NCBI RefSeq assembly: GCF_036543075.1
Contig: NZ_JAZHPF010000016.1
Location: forward strand, 1-64,000
Direction of reading: 5' to 3'
DNA length: 64,000 nucleotides
From: Deinococcus sp. YIM 134068
GTDB taxonomy: Bacteria; Deinococcota; Deinococci; Deinococcales; Deinococcaceae
Shown here piece by piece: positions 1 to 10,225 of the stretch; position 1 is the first letter of the stretch; each line of letters begins with the position of its first letter. The notes under the pieces are model-generated. The model did not search any database. It was not told the origin of the DNA and saw only the letters and a list, made by a program, of their open reading frames with translations. Both the position numbers and the translations under genes were made by a program.

Positions 1-647
1 CCAGGGTAAGCCTGACCCTGAGCCACTGAGCGGACGAAAACGCCCTCATACTGTACTACAAACAACGCTCGAAGTCGGCTGGCAGCTCGTTTTTCGTTCG
101 CCCTCATAAAATCTGTCAGGCCGTCAGACCACTCTTCTCCACTCAGCTCGCTTATGGCCTCCCGAAGAAACCTTGCCTCCTCGGAGGTCCAGTAACCCAC
201 TTTCAGAACCTCGTCCTCAGCGTAGAAGGGGTGGAGTAGTTCATGTCTCAAGATCGGTCTCCCATCGGGTATGTACGTGAGCAGGCGGGCGATTTCGGTA
301 AACCCTCTTGCCTCAAAAACGTCACGTAGCTCTTTATAGTTGTGGACTTTGATCCAACTGTCTGACGCCCCGGCGAGCTTGTACTTGTGCCCCACATCTA
401 GAAAGAGCATCCAATCTGCTATAAACACGTCTACCGACTTGTAGTCGAGGACTGTTGCCCTCTTCAACGCGTGAACTCCACTTGACTTGACCTCTTCCAC
501 CAATTGGAGGCTTGTTGAGCTGATGTCGCCCGGAAACTCGTTGGAAGTTTCGACGAGAAATTCTTGAAATTGATCCAGGGGTGAGTTCAAGAAGCAGGAG
601 AGGAGGCCATCCGGACCGCCGAAGTAAAAACCTACACGAATACCCAT
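1..647 (-). CDS. Partial hypothetical protein, C-terminus beyond window edge
   Basis: An open frame of 215 codons runs from an ATG at 647 to the left edge without a stop, so the C-terminus is missing. I do not recognise the family. The protein looks soluble: no signal peptide or membrane segment is visible, and it mixes charged and aromatic residues (for example IADWMLFLD, KVHNYKELRDVF and EELSGEEW-like stretches). Its DNA is visibly less GC-rich than its neighbours and uses AT-ending codons freely, which suggests recent acquisition. It is divergent from the dioxygenase gene at 756. The unbroken frame and normal start make a real gene likely; the function is unknown. Confidence 0.7.
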   Translation of the reverse strand, partial: MGIRVGFYFGGPDGLLSCFLNSPLDQFQEFLVETSNEFPGDISSTSLQLVEEVKSSGVHALKRATVLDYKSVDVFIADWMLFLDVGHKYKLAGASDSWIKVHNYKELRDVFEARGFTEIARLLTYIPDGRPILRHELLHPFYAEDEVLKVGYWTSEEARFLREAISELSGEEWSDGLTDFMRANEKRAASRLRALFVVQYEGVFVRSVAQGQAYP

Positions 648-755
648 GACCTCCCCACTCTACGGAAGGCAGTTAGGGGAGCAGATCACCTTTCGTTCCA
701 ACCCCCCTTTAACTCACGGGGGCTAAGCTACCCCCACCCTTCAAGGAGGCTTGCC

Positions 756-1556
756 ATGAACCCGCACCCCCAGAATCACCACGACGAGGACAACGACGAC
801 GAGATGATCGGAACCCTGCTGAGCAGGCGTGCGGCCCTGCGGCTGCTCGGCCTCGGCGGGGCGGGGCTGGCGGTGGGCGGCAGCGTCCTCGCCCAGCGGC
901 GCGGGCCTCCTCCCGCCGGTGGGTCAGGCGGCACGAGCGCGGGCGCGAGCGGCGGGGCGGGCCTGCCCGGCTGCGTGGTGCGCCCCGCCATGACGGAGGG
1001 ACCGTACTTCGTGGACGAGAGGTTGCGCCGCAGTGACATCCGCCGCGATACCCGAGGCGGTGCCGTCAGCGCGGGCGTGCCGCTGACGCTGGAGTTCGTG
1101 ACCTCACGCGTGGCGGCGAACGCGTGCCAGCCCCGCTCGAACGTCCTCGTGGACGTGTGGCAGTGCGACGCCCTCGGTGTGTACTCGGACGTGGAGGGCA
1201 ACAGCGGCGACTTCCTGCGGGGCGCTCAGGTCACGGACGCGCGGGGCCGGGCGACCTTCACGACCGTCTATCCCGGCTGGTATCCGGGCCGCGCCGTCCA
1301 CATTCACTTCAAGTTGCAGCCCCTGAACACCTCCGGGCAGGCCACGGGTGAGTTCACGTCGCAACTGTTCTTCCCCGAGGCCGTCACCGACCGCGTTCAC
1401 GCCCGCGCCCCCTATAACCGCAAGGGTCGGCGCAACGTCCTGAACGCGAACGACGGCATCTACCGCAACGGCGGCAACCAGCTCCTGCTCAACCTCACGG
1501 GTAGCCCGGAGCAGGGGTACCGGGCGACGTTCGACGTGGGCCTGAATATCGGCTGA
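756..1556 (+). CDS. Intradiol ring-cleavage dioxygenase family protein, Tat-exported
   Basis: 266 residues. The N-terminus carries a twin-arginine export signal (SRRAALRLLGLGGAGLAVGG, about residues 24-43), followed by a Gly/Ser-rich linker and the dioxygenase domain from about residue 70. TEGPYFVDE and the later GWYPGRAVHIHFK supply the Tyr/Tyr/His/His set that binds non-haem Fe(III) in catechol and protocatechuate dioxygenases. Family members cleave aromatic diols between the two hydroxyls; this exported subgroup has poorly known substrates. An AAGGAGG ribosome site lies just before the ATG. No aromatic-degradation partners are nearby, so the substrate cannot be inferred. Confidence 0.85.
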   Translation: MNPHPQNHHDEDNDDEMIGTLLSRRAALRLLGLGGAGLAVGGSVLAQRRGPPPAGGSGGTSAGASGGAGLPGCVVRPAMTEGPYFVDERLRRSDIRRDTRGGAVSAGVPLTLEFVTSRVAANACQPRSNVLVDVWQCDALGVYSDVEGNSGDFLRGAQVTDARGRATFTTVYPGWYPGRAVHIHFKLQPLNTSGQATGEFTSQLFFPEAVTDRVHARAPYNRKGRRNVLNANDGIYRNGGNQLLLNLTGSPEQGYRATFDVGLNIG

Positions 1557-1674
1557 GGGCGGCAGTGAGGGTGCGGGCGACTCGGGAGGATCGCTCCCTC
1601 TCGTTTCCCCTCCGACGTGACGCGCCTGGACAGGACCTGCACACGGTCCGGACGGTCCCTGCACACCCCCCGCC

Positions 1675-1680
1675 TACCCT
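1675..1680 (+). promoter_or_regulatory. Leaderless -10 box TACCCT
   Basis: TACCCT lies exactly 6 nt before the ATG at 1687, with no ribosome binding site. This matches the TANNNT leaderless promoter pattern seen at many genes in this window. Confidence 0.55.
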
Positions 1681-1686
1681 TCAGGC

Positions 1687-2217
1687 ATGACCCTGAATCG
1701 CCTGAGCCAGCGCCTCCGCCCCCGGTTCCCCGACCTCGTGCTGGTGATCTGCGCCGCCGGGTTCGCGTTCCTCGCCGTGGAACTGGTGCTGTACGACCAC
1801 TTCCAAAGGGGTACGCAGATTATCGGATTCGCCGCGACGCTCGTGGGCCTCGCCGTGACGCTCCTCGCCTTCTGGCGTCAGCGCGTCGTGCAGGGCGTGG
1901 TGGTGGCGCTGCTGGCGGTACTCACCTTCTCTGGCCTGTACGGGGCGAACGAACACCGCAAGGAGATCGCGGAGGACGCCGCCCGGAGCGCGCAGACGAC
2001 GACCGTCAGCGTCTCGGCGACGAGCACGAGTGCGGCCCCCACGGGTGCCCCGCCCGCAGGCATGGGCGGCGGCAGCGACATCCCGATTCTCGCCCCCCTC
2101 AGCCTGAGCGGCCTCGCCGGACTGACCCTGCTCACCGTCCTCGCGCGGCGTCGCCCGGAGCCGAGTGGGGTGGAGCGAGTGGAGCGGGCGGGTGGCTTGG
2201 TAAGGACCGCCGAGTAG
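1687..2217 (+). CDS. Small integral membrane protein, function unknown
   Basis: 176 residues with three hydrophobic helices in the first half (about 16-36, 44-63 and 68-86), a polar Ser/Thr/Ala-rich middle and a fourth hydrophobic stretch near 128-148 followed by RRR. The late helix plus arginines resembles a membrane anchor, though no LPXTG motif is visible. I do not recognise the family. The ATG follows a leaderless -10 box by 6 nt, which supports this start. It stands alone between the dioxygenase and the secreted protein at 2351. Confidence 0.65.
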   Translation: MTLNRLSQRLRPRFPDLVLVICAAGFAFLAVELVLYDHFQRGTQIIGFAATLVGLAVTLLAFWRQRVVQGVVVALLAVLTFSGLYGANEHRKEIAEDAARSAQTTTVSVSATSTSAAPTGAPPAGMGGGSDIPILAPLSLSGLAGLTLLTVLARRRPEPSGVERVERAGGLVRTAE

Positions 2218-2350
2218 GAACACGTCATCCCCCTGACCCATAAGGGAAGGACAAGAGGGCACCACCCCCTCTTCTTCTTTAGCCTGTATTTCCCCCACCC
2301 CCGAACCCGGTACACTCGCGGTCAACCCAGAGTGGTGAGGAGGCGGACCT

Positions 2351-3040
2351 ATGAGGTGGACCGGGCGGGCAGTGGCCGCAGGCGTATTGACGACGATGCT
2401 GACGTTTCTCTCGCCGCCCAGGGCGCAGGGCGTGTTCGACATGGGGCAGCTCACGAACACGCTCTCGCTGGACGCCCTCACGCAGTCGGAGGCGCAGCGG
2501 GCGGCTCCCACGGCGTCCGTCTCGACCACCTTCCGCCCCAGCCCGGAGGTCCGCAAGCGCAACTTCGCGGGCATCGTGAGCCGGGTGCGCGCCACCGACC
2601 CCAAGACCGCCGCCGAGCTGGAGCGGGCGCTGGCCTCGCAGGACGTGATCGCGCTCGCGGGCAAGGGCATCGCCAAGTACGGCCTGAAGACGAACGACGT
2701 GGCCGACACGCTGACCGTCTACTTCATCACGGCGTGGTACGGCATGCGGGGCCGCGACGACGACCCCAGCCGCGCGCTGGTGACTGCCGTCCGCCAGCAG
2801 TTCGTGAGCGCGATGTCGCGCACCCCCGGCTTCGCCAGGACGACGGACGCGCAGAAGCAGGAGATCGCCGAGGGCATGCTCATCCAGACCATGCTCGTGA
2901 GCGGCTATGTGCAGGCCGCCAAGAAGAACCCGGCGCTGCTGGGTCAGGTCAAGACCGCCATCGGCCAGGGCGCGAAGGCCACCTTCGGCTTCGACCTGGA
3001 GAGCGTGCAACTGACCGAGAAGGGGTTGCAGCGGTCGTAG
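2351..3040 (+). CDS. Secreted hypothetical protein (DUF6683-like)
   Basis: 229 residues. An N-terminal hydrophobic segment ending in PPRAQG looks like a cleavable signal peptide (about residues 1-27). The mature part is helical and polar, with a region around TADPKTAAELERAL, ALAGKGIAKYGL and YFITAWYGMRG that recalls the DUF6683 family of periplasmic proteins; that family link is from memory. Gene density and codon bias are normal. The ATG follows GAGGAGGCGGACCT, a good ribosome site. No enzyme motif is visible, and ilvD starts 58 nt downstream from its own promoter. Confidence 0.65.
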   Translation: MRWTGRAVAAGVLTTMLTFLSPPRAQGVFDMGQLTNTLSLDALTQSEAQRAAPTASVSTTFRPSPEVRKRNFAGIVSRVRATDPKTAAELERALASQDVIALAGKGIAKYGLKTNDVADTLTVYFITAWYGMRGRDDDPSRALVTAVRQQFVSAMSRTPGFARTTDAQKQEIAEGMLIQTMLVSGYVQAAKKNPALLGQVKTAIGQGAKATFGFDLESVQLTEKGLQRS

Positions 3041-3086
3041 CCCCGCCTGTCTGTGTCACCGTTCCTGTTGGGCTGGAGGATTGGCG

Positions 3087-3092
3087 TAGCTT
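3087..3092 (+). promoter_or_regulatory. Leaderless -10 box TAGCTT of ilvD
   Basis: TAGCTT ends 6 nt before the ilvD ATG at 3099, and no Shine-Dalgarno sequence fits in between. It therefore probably starts a leaderless ilvD mRNA. Confidence 0.6.
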
Positions 3093-3098
3093 GGGGGC

Positions 3099-4793
3099 AT
3101 GACCGACACGGCGACCAAGCGCAAGCTCAACTGGAACAGCCACCAAGTCACGCAGGGCGACGAGCGTGCCCCCAATCGGGCGATGCTGCGCGCGGTCGGC
3201 TTCGGTGATGGCGACTTCGAGAAGGCGATCATCGGCGTGGCGCACGCTCAGAGCAACATCACGCCCTGCAACAACGGGCTGGGCGAGCTGGCGGGCCATA
3301 TCACCGACGCCATCCGCGAGGGCGGCGCGATGCCGCAGGTGTACGGCACGATTACCGTGTCCGACGGCATCAGCATGGGCACGGAGGGGATGAAGTGCAG
3401 CCTCGTCAGCCGCGAGGTCATCGCCGATTCCATCGAGACCGTCTCGCGCGGCCAGAGTCATGACGGCGTGATCGTGGTCGGCGGCTGCGATAAGAACATG
3501 CCCGGCGCGATGATCGGGATTGCCCGGCTGAACATCCCCGCGATCTTCGTCTACGGCGGCACGATCAAGCCGGGCCACTACGACGGCAAGGACCTCACCA
3601 TCGTCTCCGTGTTCGAGGCCGTGGGCGCGTTCGGAGCGGGCAAGATCAGCCGCGATGACTTCGAGCAGATCGAGAAGCGCGCCTGCCCCGGCAACGGCTC
3701 GTGCGGCGGCATGTACACGGCGAACACGATGAGCAGCGCCTTCGAGGCGATGGGGATGAGCCTGCCCTTCTCCTCCACCATGAGCGCCGTGGATGCGGAA
3801 AAGGCGATGAGCAGCGCCGACTCCGCCCGCGCGTTGATCAAACTGATCGAGCAGGACATCCGCCCGCGCGACATCCTGACCAAAGAGGCCTTCGAGAACG
3901 CGATCACCGTCATCATGGCCGTCGGCGGCTCCACGAACGCCGTGCTGCACCTCATGGCGGTCGCCCACGCCTGCGACATCGACCTCACGCTGGAGGACTT
4001 CGAGCGCATCCGCGAGCGCACGCCCGTCTTCTGCGACCTCAAGCCGAGCGGGCGGTACGTGGCGACCGACCTGCACGAGGTGGGCGGTATCCCGCGCGTG
4101 ATGAAGATGCTGCTGAAGGCGGGCCTCCTGCACGGCGATTGCCTGACCGTGACGGGCCGGACGGTCGCCGAGAATCTGGCCGACGAGCCGGAGACGCCCG
4201 ACGCGGGGCAGGACGTGATCCTCCCCTTCGAGACGCCGATCTACACGCAGGGGCACCTCGCCATCCTGCGTGGCAACCTCGCGCCACAGGGGTCGGTCGC
4301 CAAGATCAGCGGCCTCAAGAGCATCAAGATCACGGGTCCCGCCCGCGTCTTTGACTCGGAGGAGGAGTGCATGGCGGCGATCATGGGCGACCGGATTCGC
4401 GCCGGGGATGTGCTCGTCATCCGCTACGAGGGACCGAAGGGCGGCCCCGGCATGCGCGAAATGCTCTCGCCCACCTCGGCCATCATCGGCAAGGGCCTGG
4501 GCGACTCCGTGGGCCTGATCACCGACGGGCGTTTCAGCGGCGGCACCTTCGGGCTGGTCGTGGGGCACGTCGCGCCGGAAGCCTACGTGGGCGGCCCTAT
4601 CGCCCTTGTGCAGGAGGGCGACACCATCGAGCTGAACGCCGAGACGCTGCAACTCACCCTGCACGTGGACGAATCGGAGCTGGAGCGGCGGCGCGCGGCG
4701 TGGGTGGCCCCCGAACCGCGTTACAAGCGCGGCGTGCTGGCGAAGTACGCGAAGCTGGTGAGCAGCGCGGCGGTGGGGGCGTACACGGATTGA
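3099..4793 (+). CDS. ilvD: Dihydroxy-acid dehydratase
   Basis: 564 residues, the normal length. It dehydrates 2,3-dihydroxy-isovalerate and 2,3-dihydroxy-3-methylvalerate to the keto acids, the third shared step of valine and isoleucine synthesis, in the cytosol. Visible hallmarks are [21 protein letters not shown] and [20 protein letters not shown], which carry the Fe-S cluster cysteines and Mg-binding residues, and the C-terminal [19 protein letters not shown]. No other ilv or leu genes are adjacent. Transcription probably starts leaderless at the TAGCTT box and ends at a strong hairpin terminator just downstream. Confidence 0.97.
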   Translation: MTDTATKRKLNWNSHQVTQGDERAPNRAMLRAVGFGDGDFEKAIIGVAHAQSNITPCNNGLGELAGHITDAIREGGAMPQVYGTITVSDGISMGTEGMKCSLVSREVIADSIETVSRGQSHDGVIVVGGCDKNMPGAMIGIARLNIPAIFVYGGTIKPGHYDGKDLTIVSVFEAVGAFGAGKISRDDFEQIEKRACPGNGSCGGMYTANTMSSAFEAMGMSLPFSSTMSAVDAEKAMSSADSARALIKLIEQDIRPRDILTKEAFENAITVIMAVGGSTNAVLHLMAVAHACDIDLTLEDFERIRERTPVFCDLKPSGRYVATDLHEVGGIPRVMKMLLKAGLLHGDCLTVTGRTVAENLADEPETPDAGQDVILPFETPIYTQGHLAILRGNLAPQGSVAKISGLKSIKITGPARVFDSEEECMAAIMGDRIRAGDVLVIRYEGPKGGPGMREMLSPTSAIIGKGLGDSVGLITDGRFSGGTFGLVVGHVAPEAYVGGPIALVQEGDTIELNAETLQLTLHVDESELERRRAAWVAPEPRYKRGVLAKYAKLVSSAAVGAYTD

Positions 4794-4824
4794 AGGGATG
4801 AGGGTTGGGGACGAGTATTGAGGG

Positions 4825-4861
4825 GCCGCTGACCTGGGGAGAGGAGGTCGGCGGCTTTTTT
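4825..4861 (+). terminator. Rho-independent terminator after ilvD
   Basis: An 11-bp stem (GCCGCTGACCT paired with AGGTCGGCGGC, one G-T wobble) has a short loop and is followed by six T residues. It lies 32 nt after the ilvD stop and just before the mrr start, so it separates the two genes. Confidence 0.85.
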
Positions 4862-4862
4862 C

Positions 4863-4868
4863 TACACT
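4863..4868 (+). promoter_or_regulatory. Leaderless -10 box TACACT of the mrr gene
   Basis: TACACT ends 6 nt before the GTG at 4875 and directly follows the ilvD terminator T-run, so the start site is tightly confined. It supports the GTG as the true start. Confidence 0.6.
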
Positions 4869-4874
4869 GCTGGG

Positions 4875-5789
4875 GTGCCCATTCCCGACTATCAGACGTT
4901 CATGCGTCCGCTGCTCCAGCTTCTAATAGACGGTGAACCCAGAAGAACGCAGGACATTTACGCCGCCCTGGCCAAGCAGTTTCGGCTGTCTGAGGAGGAG
5001 ATGGCGGAGCTTCTTCCCAGTGGACGGCAGGCCACCTACATGAACCGGATCGGCTGGGCGAAAACGTACCTGCTCAAAGCCGCCGCTCTAGAAAGTCCGC
5101 AACGGGGCTGGGTGAGGGTCACGGAACGCGGACGGACGCTCCTGCGTGAGCACCAGGAACCCATCCATACCCAGATGCTGGAGGCTTTTCCTGAGTTTCA
5201 GACCTTTCAGGCACCCCGAACGGGAGCCAGTCCCACCACCACGCCACCAACTCCTGAGAACGGAGCACCTGTTCTTTCCCCGGAGGAAGAATTGGCTGCG
5301 CTCTACGCCAGCCTGAACGCGGCCTTGACCAGGGAACTCCTCGCACAGGTACAGGGCTTGACGCCCACCCAATTCGAGCGGCTGGTGGTTGAAGTGCTGG
5401 TAGCGATGGGCTACGGCGGAAATGTACGTGACGCAGGGCAGGCGTTGGGCCGGAGCGGTGACAATGGCATCGACGGCATGATCAAACAGGACCCCCTGGG
5501 CCTGGATCGCGTGTATCTGCAAGCCAAACGCTGGTCTAACCCTGTCCATAGCCCGGAGATTAGAACCTTCGCCGGAAGCCTGACGTTCCACCGTGCCAGC
5601 AAAGGCGTGTTCATCACCACGTCTAGCTTCAGCGACGGCGCAAAGACAACTGCCGCTCAAATCGGGAACATTATTTTGCTCGATGGGGAGACGCTGGCCC
5701 GCCTGATGATCGACTACAGCGTGGGCGTCCTGACGCGCGAGACCTACAGCATCCGTCGCCTGGACGTGGATTACTTCGAGGAGTTGTAA
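4875..5789 (+). CDS. mrr: Mrr-type restriction endonuclease
   Basis: 304 residues. An N-terminal winged-helix Mrr_N domain (about 5-95, containing YMNRIGWAKTYLLKA and WVRVTERGRTLL) is joined by a Pro/Thr-rich linker to a C-terminal Mrr catalytic domain (about 165-290). The PD-(D/E)XK-like core is seen in FERLVVEVLVAMGYGG, GDNGIDGMI and the QAKRW motif. Mrr enzymes are type IV restriction nucleases that cut foreign or methylated DNA. The coding sequence is less GC-rich than its neighbours, as expected of an acquired defence gene, and no methylase or specificity subunit is adjacent. The start is a GTG behind a leaderless -10. Confidence 0.88.
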   Translation: MPIPDYQTFMRPLLQLLIDGEPRRTQDIYAALAKQFRLSEEEMAELLPSGRQATYMNRIGWAKTYLLKAAALESPQRGWVRVTERGRTLLREHQEPIHTQMLEAFPEFQTFQAPRTGASPTTTPPTPENGAPVLSPEEELAALYASLNAALTRELLAQVQGLTPTQFERLVVEVLVAMGYGGNVRDAGQALGRSGDNGIDGMIKQDPLGLDRVYLQAKRWSNPVHSPEIRTFAGSLTFHRASKGVFITTSSFSDGAKTTAAQIGNIILLDGETLARLMIDYSVGVLTRETYSIRRLDVDYFEEL

Positions 5790-5917
5790 GGGTTCGCTCC
5801 GCTCCAGTTGCCACGGTCGGGAGAAGGCAGTCTACTGGGCCTCACCGTCCATGCACCCTTCCACGCTCCTCCCCCACGGGGGCGGCCCCTCGCCGTTCCC
5901 CTCCCGAAAGGTTCCCC

Positions 5918-7573
5918 ATGCCCACCCATGATGCAGATGTGATCGTCGTCGGTGCCGGACTCGCCGGGCTGACTGCCGCCGCTGAAATTGCCGACGCGGG
6001 CAAGCGCGTGCTGCTGCTCGATCAGGAGGGCGAGCAATCGCTCGGTGGGCAGGCGTACTGGTCCTTCGGCGGCCTGTTCCTCATCGACTCGCCGGAGCAG
6101 CGCAGGCTGGGCATCCGCGACTCGCGCGAGCTGGCCGGGCGCGACTGGGCGGCCACGGCAGGCTTCGACCGCCCCGAGGACCACTGGCCCCGGCGCTGGG
6201 CCGACGCCTACCTCGACTTCACGGCGGGGGAGAAGCGGGCGTGGCTGCGTGCCCAGGGCGTGCGCTTCTTCCCCGCCGTGGGCTGGGCCGAGCGCGGCGG
6301 GCAGGGGGCAGGGGCACCGGGCAACAGCGTGCCGCGTTTCCACATCACCTGGGGCACCGGGCCGGGCGTGCTCGAACCCTTCGAGCGCCGGGTGCGGACA
6401 CACGCGGCGGCGGGCCGGGTCACGTTCCGCTTTCGCCACCGCGTCCGGGGCCTAAACGTCACGAACGGGGTCGTCCACGGCGTTTCCGGCGATGTTCTTG
6501 AACCCTCCGAGGTGGGACGGGGTGAGGCGAGTTCGCGCGTCGTGGTGGGCGATTTCAATCTGAACGCGGGCGCGGTTGTCATTACCTCCGGGGGCATCGG
6601 CGGCAACCTCGACCTCGTGCGGAGGAACTGGCCGACCGAGCGTATGGGATCACCTCCCACCCACATGGTCGCGGGCGTGCCCCGGCATGTGGACGGCGAG
6701 TTGCAGGGGGCGGTGGCGCGGGCGGGCGCGAACCTCATCCACGAGGACCGTATGTGGCACTACACCGAGGGGCTGCGAAACTGGAATCCCATCTGGCCGG
6801 GCCACGGCATCCGCGTCCTGCCGGGACCGAGCAGTCTGTGGCTCGACCCGACCGGGCGGCGGCTCCCCCATCCGCACTACCCCGGCTTCGACACCCTCGC
6901 CACGCTGACGCACGTGACGCGGCACGGCTACCCCCACACGTGGTTTCTCCTCAACCGCCGCATCATCAAGAAGGAATTCGCCCTCTCCGGCAGCGAGCAG
7001 AACCCCGACCTCACGGGCCGGAGCGTGCGCCTCACCCTGCGCCGCGCGACGGGCCGGGTGCAGGGGCCGGTGCAGGCCTTCATGGACCACGGTTCGGACT
7101 TCGTGATTCGCGACAATCTGCGTGACCTCGTGGCAGGTATGAACGCCCTCGTCGGCACGGACGAGGTGGAGTACGCCACCGTGGAACGCGAGGTGCGGGA
7201 CCGCGACGCGCAACTGGCGAACGAGGTCGGTAAGGACACTCAACTCGCCCTCGTGCGCGGGGCACGTGGCCTGCTCAGCGAACGCCTGATCCGCGTCTCG
7301 CCGCCCGCACCCATCCTCGACCCGGCGGGCGGCCCCCTGATCGCCGTTCGCATGAACGTCCTCACCCGCAAGACGCTGGGCGGGCTGGAGACGGATTTGC
7401 AGGGCCGGGTCCTCCAGCCGGGGGGCGAGCCGATGCCCGGCCTGTATGCGGCGGGCGAGGTCGCGGGCTTCGGCGGCGGCGGGATGCACGGCTACCGCTC
7501 GCTGGAGGGCACCTTCCTGGGCGGCTGCCTGTTCAGCGGGCGGGTGGCCGGGCGGGCGTGTGCGGGGGGGTGA
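5918..7573 (+). CDS. FAD-binding dehydrogenase (fumarate reductase/3-ketosteroid dehydrogenase-like flavoprotein)
   Basis: 551 residues. The Rossmann dinucleotide fold is at the N-terminus (VIVVGAGLAGLTAAAEIADA, then LLLDQEG), and the C-terminal FAD-contacting segment is GLYAAGEVAGFGGGGMHGYR. This layout belongs to the FAD_binding_2 superfamily, close to the cytosolic oxidoreductases annotated as FAD-binding dehydrogenase (COG3573). The substrate is unknown; no electron-transfer partner is adjacent. A GAAAGG ribosome site precedes the ATG. A MITE-like element sits 70 nt after the stop. Confidence 0.85.
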   Translation: MPTHDADVIVVGAGLAGLTAAAEIADAGKRVLLLDQEGEQSLGGQAYWSFGGLFLIDSPEQRRLGIRDSRELAGRDWAATAGFDRPEDHWPRRWADAYLDFTAGEKRAWLRAQGVRFFPAVGWAERGGQGAGAPGNSVPRFHITWGTGPGVLEPFERRVRTHAAAGRVTFRFRHRVRGLNVTNGVVHGVSGDVLEPSEVGRGEASSRVVVGDFNLNAGAVVITSGGIGGNLDLVRRNWPTERMGSPPTHMVAGVPRHVDGELQGAVARAGANLIHEDRMWHYTEGLRNWNPIWPGHGIRVLPGPSSLWLDPTGRRLPHPHYPGFDTLATLTHVTRHGYPHTWFLLNRRIIKKEFALSGSEQNPDLTGRSVRLTLRRATGRVQGPVQAFMDHGSDFVIRDNLRDLVAGMNALVGTDEVEYATVEREVRDRDAQLANEVGKDTQLALVRGARGLLSERLIRVSPPAPILDPAGGPLIAVRMNVLTRKTLGGLETDLQGRVLQPGGEPMPGLYAAGEVAGFGGGGMHGYRSLEGTFLGGCLFSGRVAGRACAGG

Positions 7574-7643
7574 AGGGTTGAGTGATGAGAAGACGGCAGG
7601 CTTCTTCGAGTGCAGGGTGGGCGGACGGGCGCTGTCCCACAGA

Positions 7644-7802
7644 ACGCTTGATGTGCAGGAGAAGGCGAGTGTCATAGACGTGCTCCTGTCCCTCTCTCCC
7701 CTTGCGGGAGGGGGCCGGGGAGAGGGGTGACGAGCGCGGCTCGTCTTTCTGCTGGACGACGAAAACGTGCTTTTCCCTGAAGTCGCAGTTCACATCGAGC
7801 GT
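7644..7802. mobile_element. MITE-like element, copy A (complete, with target duplication)
   Basis: A 159-bp non-coding element. It begins with ACGCTTGATGTG and ends with CACATCGAGCGT, 12-bp terminal inverted repeats with one mismatch. It is flanked by a 5-bp direct repeat ACAGA (7639-7643 and 7803-7807), which is a target-site duplication. Inside are a CCCCTTGCGGGAGGGGG-type palindrome and a small hairpin GACGAGCGCGGCTCGTC (7729-7745). It occupies most of the 359-bp gap between the FAD dehydrogenase and ispG. Copies at 26802 and 62570 have the same organisation. Confidence 0.85.
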
Positions 7803-7920
7803 ACAGAGGGGAGAACCGAAGGGTCGCCGGGACGTGCCGACGCGGACGGCCTCTCGACGCGCTCTGGCGTCTCTGGGGCGCGGCCTCGCCCCCGCCTGAA
7901 ACGTCCCGCCCCCGCACGCT

Positions 7921-7926
7921 TAGACT
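7921..7926 (+). promoter_or_regulatory. Leaderless -10 box TAGACT of ispG
   Basis: TAGACT ends 6 nt before the ispG ATG at 7933. No ribosome binding site is present, consistent with leaderless initiation. Confidence 0.6.
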
Positions 7927-7932
7927 GGGGCC

Positions 7933-9174
<1,242 letters not shown>

Positions 9175-9480
9175 ATGGCCGGAATGGTCGAAACGCCAGA
9201 GTTGCCCGGCGTCTGGGTGTTCATGGGCCTATGGGCGCAGCATCCCGCCGCCGTCTTCACGACTCTGGAAAAGGGTGAGGCGTGGGTCCGAGAACATGGG
9301 TTGCAGGGCATGTTGACGTGGTATCCGCTCGATATGAGCGCCTTCGATTGGGCGGTTGCCAGGGGCAGCTTCAAGCCCAAGACGAAGCAACAGACGCCGG
9401 AGTTTCTAGCCGGGTTTTCCTCGGCCTCCCAACCTCACCACCACTTTCAGAACGCCGACCCGCTCGCGGACGAGACCTGA
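9175..9480 (+). CDS. Small conserved hypothetical protein (DUF7710-like)
   Basis: 101 residues starting at the base directly after the ispG stop codon, which suggests translational coupling. It opens with a short strand (GVWVFMGLWAQHPAAVFTTLEK), then GEAWVREHGLQGMLTWYP and FDWAVARGSFKPK, and ends in a His-rich tail (SQPHHHFQN). That pattern recalls the DUF7710 family of small cytosolic proteins; the link is from memory and no function is known. The position behind ispG may be opportunistic rather than functional. Confidence 0.7.
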   Translation: MAGMVETPELPGVWVFMGLWAQHPAAVFTTLEKGEAWVREHGLQGMLTWYPLDMSAFDWAVARGSFKPKTKQQTPEFLAGFSSASQPHHHFQNADPLADET

Positions 9481-9498
9481 TTTGGCCCATCATCACCT

Positions 9499-10191
9499 AT
9501 GCGCCTCGCCCTGATCGCCGACGTTCACGCGAACACCTACGCCCTCGACGCCGTGCTAGAAGACATCGCGCAGCAGGACGCGGACGTGACGGTCAACCTC
9601 GGAGACGTGGTGTGGGGCAGCGTTGATCCACAGGGGACGGTGGACCGCCTGACCGCCTTTCCCGGCGTGCGCGGCAACCACGACGAGGAGCCGGATGTAT
9701 CCGAACTCGGCCTCTCGGCGGAGGCGCGGGCGTTCCTGACGGGCCTGCCCCTCACCCTGACTCTCGATGACGTGCTGTGCTGCCACGGCACACCGACGAG
9801 TAACACGACCCACCTGATGCTGACGGTGACGCCGCAAGGGGCGCGGCCTGCCACGGTCCACGAGATTCGGGAACGGCTCGGGGAGGTCAGCGCGTCCGTC
9901 GTCGTCTGCGCCCATACCCACCTGCCGCGCGTGGTGCAGCTTCCCGGCGGGCCGCTCGTCGTCAACCCCGGCAGCGTCGGGCAGCCCGCGTACACGGACG
10001 AGGCACCGTTCCCCTACGTCGTGGAGAACTGCAGTCCGCACGCGCGGTATGCCACGCTCACCCGCACCCCCGTGGGCTGGCACGTCGCTCACCACGCCCT
10101 GCCCTACGACCACGAACGCGCGGCGCGTGAGACGGAAGCGAAAGGCCGTCCAGACCGCGCCTACTGGCTGCGAACGGGGGTGACGGGGTGA
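9499..10191 (+). CDS. Metallophosphoesterase, YfcE/calcineurin-like
   Basis: 230 residues with the complete calcineurin-like motif series: a D-x-H motif in LIADVHANTYALDAVL, GDVVWG, GNHDEE, CCHGTPTS and AHTHLPRV followed by LVVNPGSVGQP. These residues bind two metal ions and hydrolyse phosphomonoesters or diesters in the cytosol. The order and the GSVGQP ending match the small YfcE/MJ0936-type phosphodiesterases. The natural substrate cannot be told from sequence. It lies 18 nt after the DUF7710-like gene and may share its transcript. Confidence 0.88.
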   Translation: MRLALIADVHANTYALDAVLEDIAQQDADVTVNLGDVVWGSVDPQGTVDRLTAFPGVRGNHDEEPDVSELGLSAEARAFLTGLPLTLTLDDVLCCHGTPTSNTTHLMLTVTPQGARPATVHEIRERLGEVSASVVVCAHTHLPRVVQLPGGPLVVNPGSVGQPAYTDEAPFPYVVENCSPHARYATLTRTPVGWHVAHHALPYDHERAARETEAKGRPDRAYWLRTGVTG

Positions 10192-10213
10192 AACGATCTT
10201 CCTGCCCGCTTGA

Positions 10214-10219
10214 TAGCAT
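10214..10219 (+). promoter_or_regulatory. Leaderless -10 box TAGCAT of the toxin-antitoxin pair
   Basis: TAGCAT ends 6 nt before the ATG at 10226. It would drive a leaderless antitoxin-toxin transcript separate from the upstream gene. Confidence 0.55.
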
Positions 10220-10225
10220 GAAGGC

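Noticed and set aside
702..722. CCCCC-TTTAACTCAC-GGGGG hairpin as a terminator or riboswitch
   Set aside because: A five-base stem without a U-tract in a divergent intergenic region; nothing supports a regulatory RNA.
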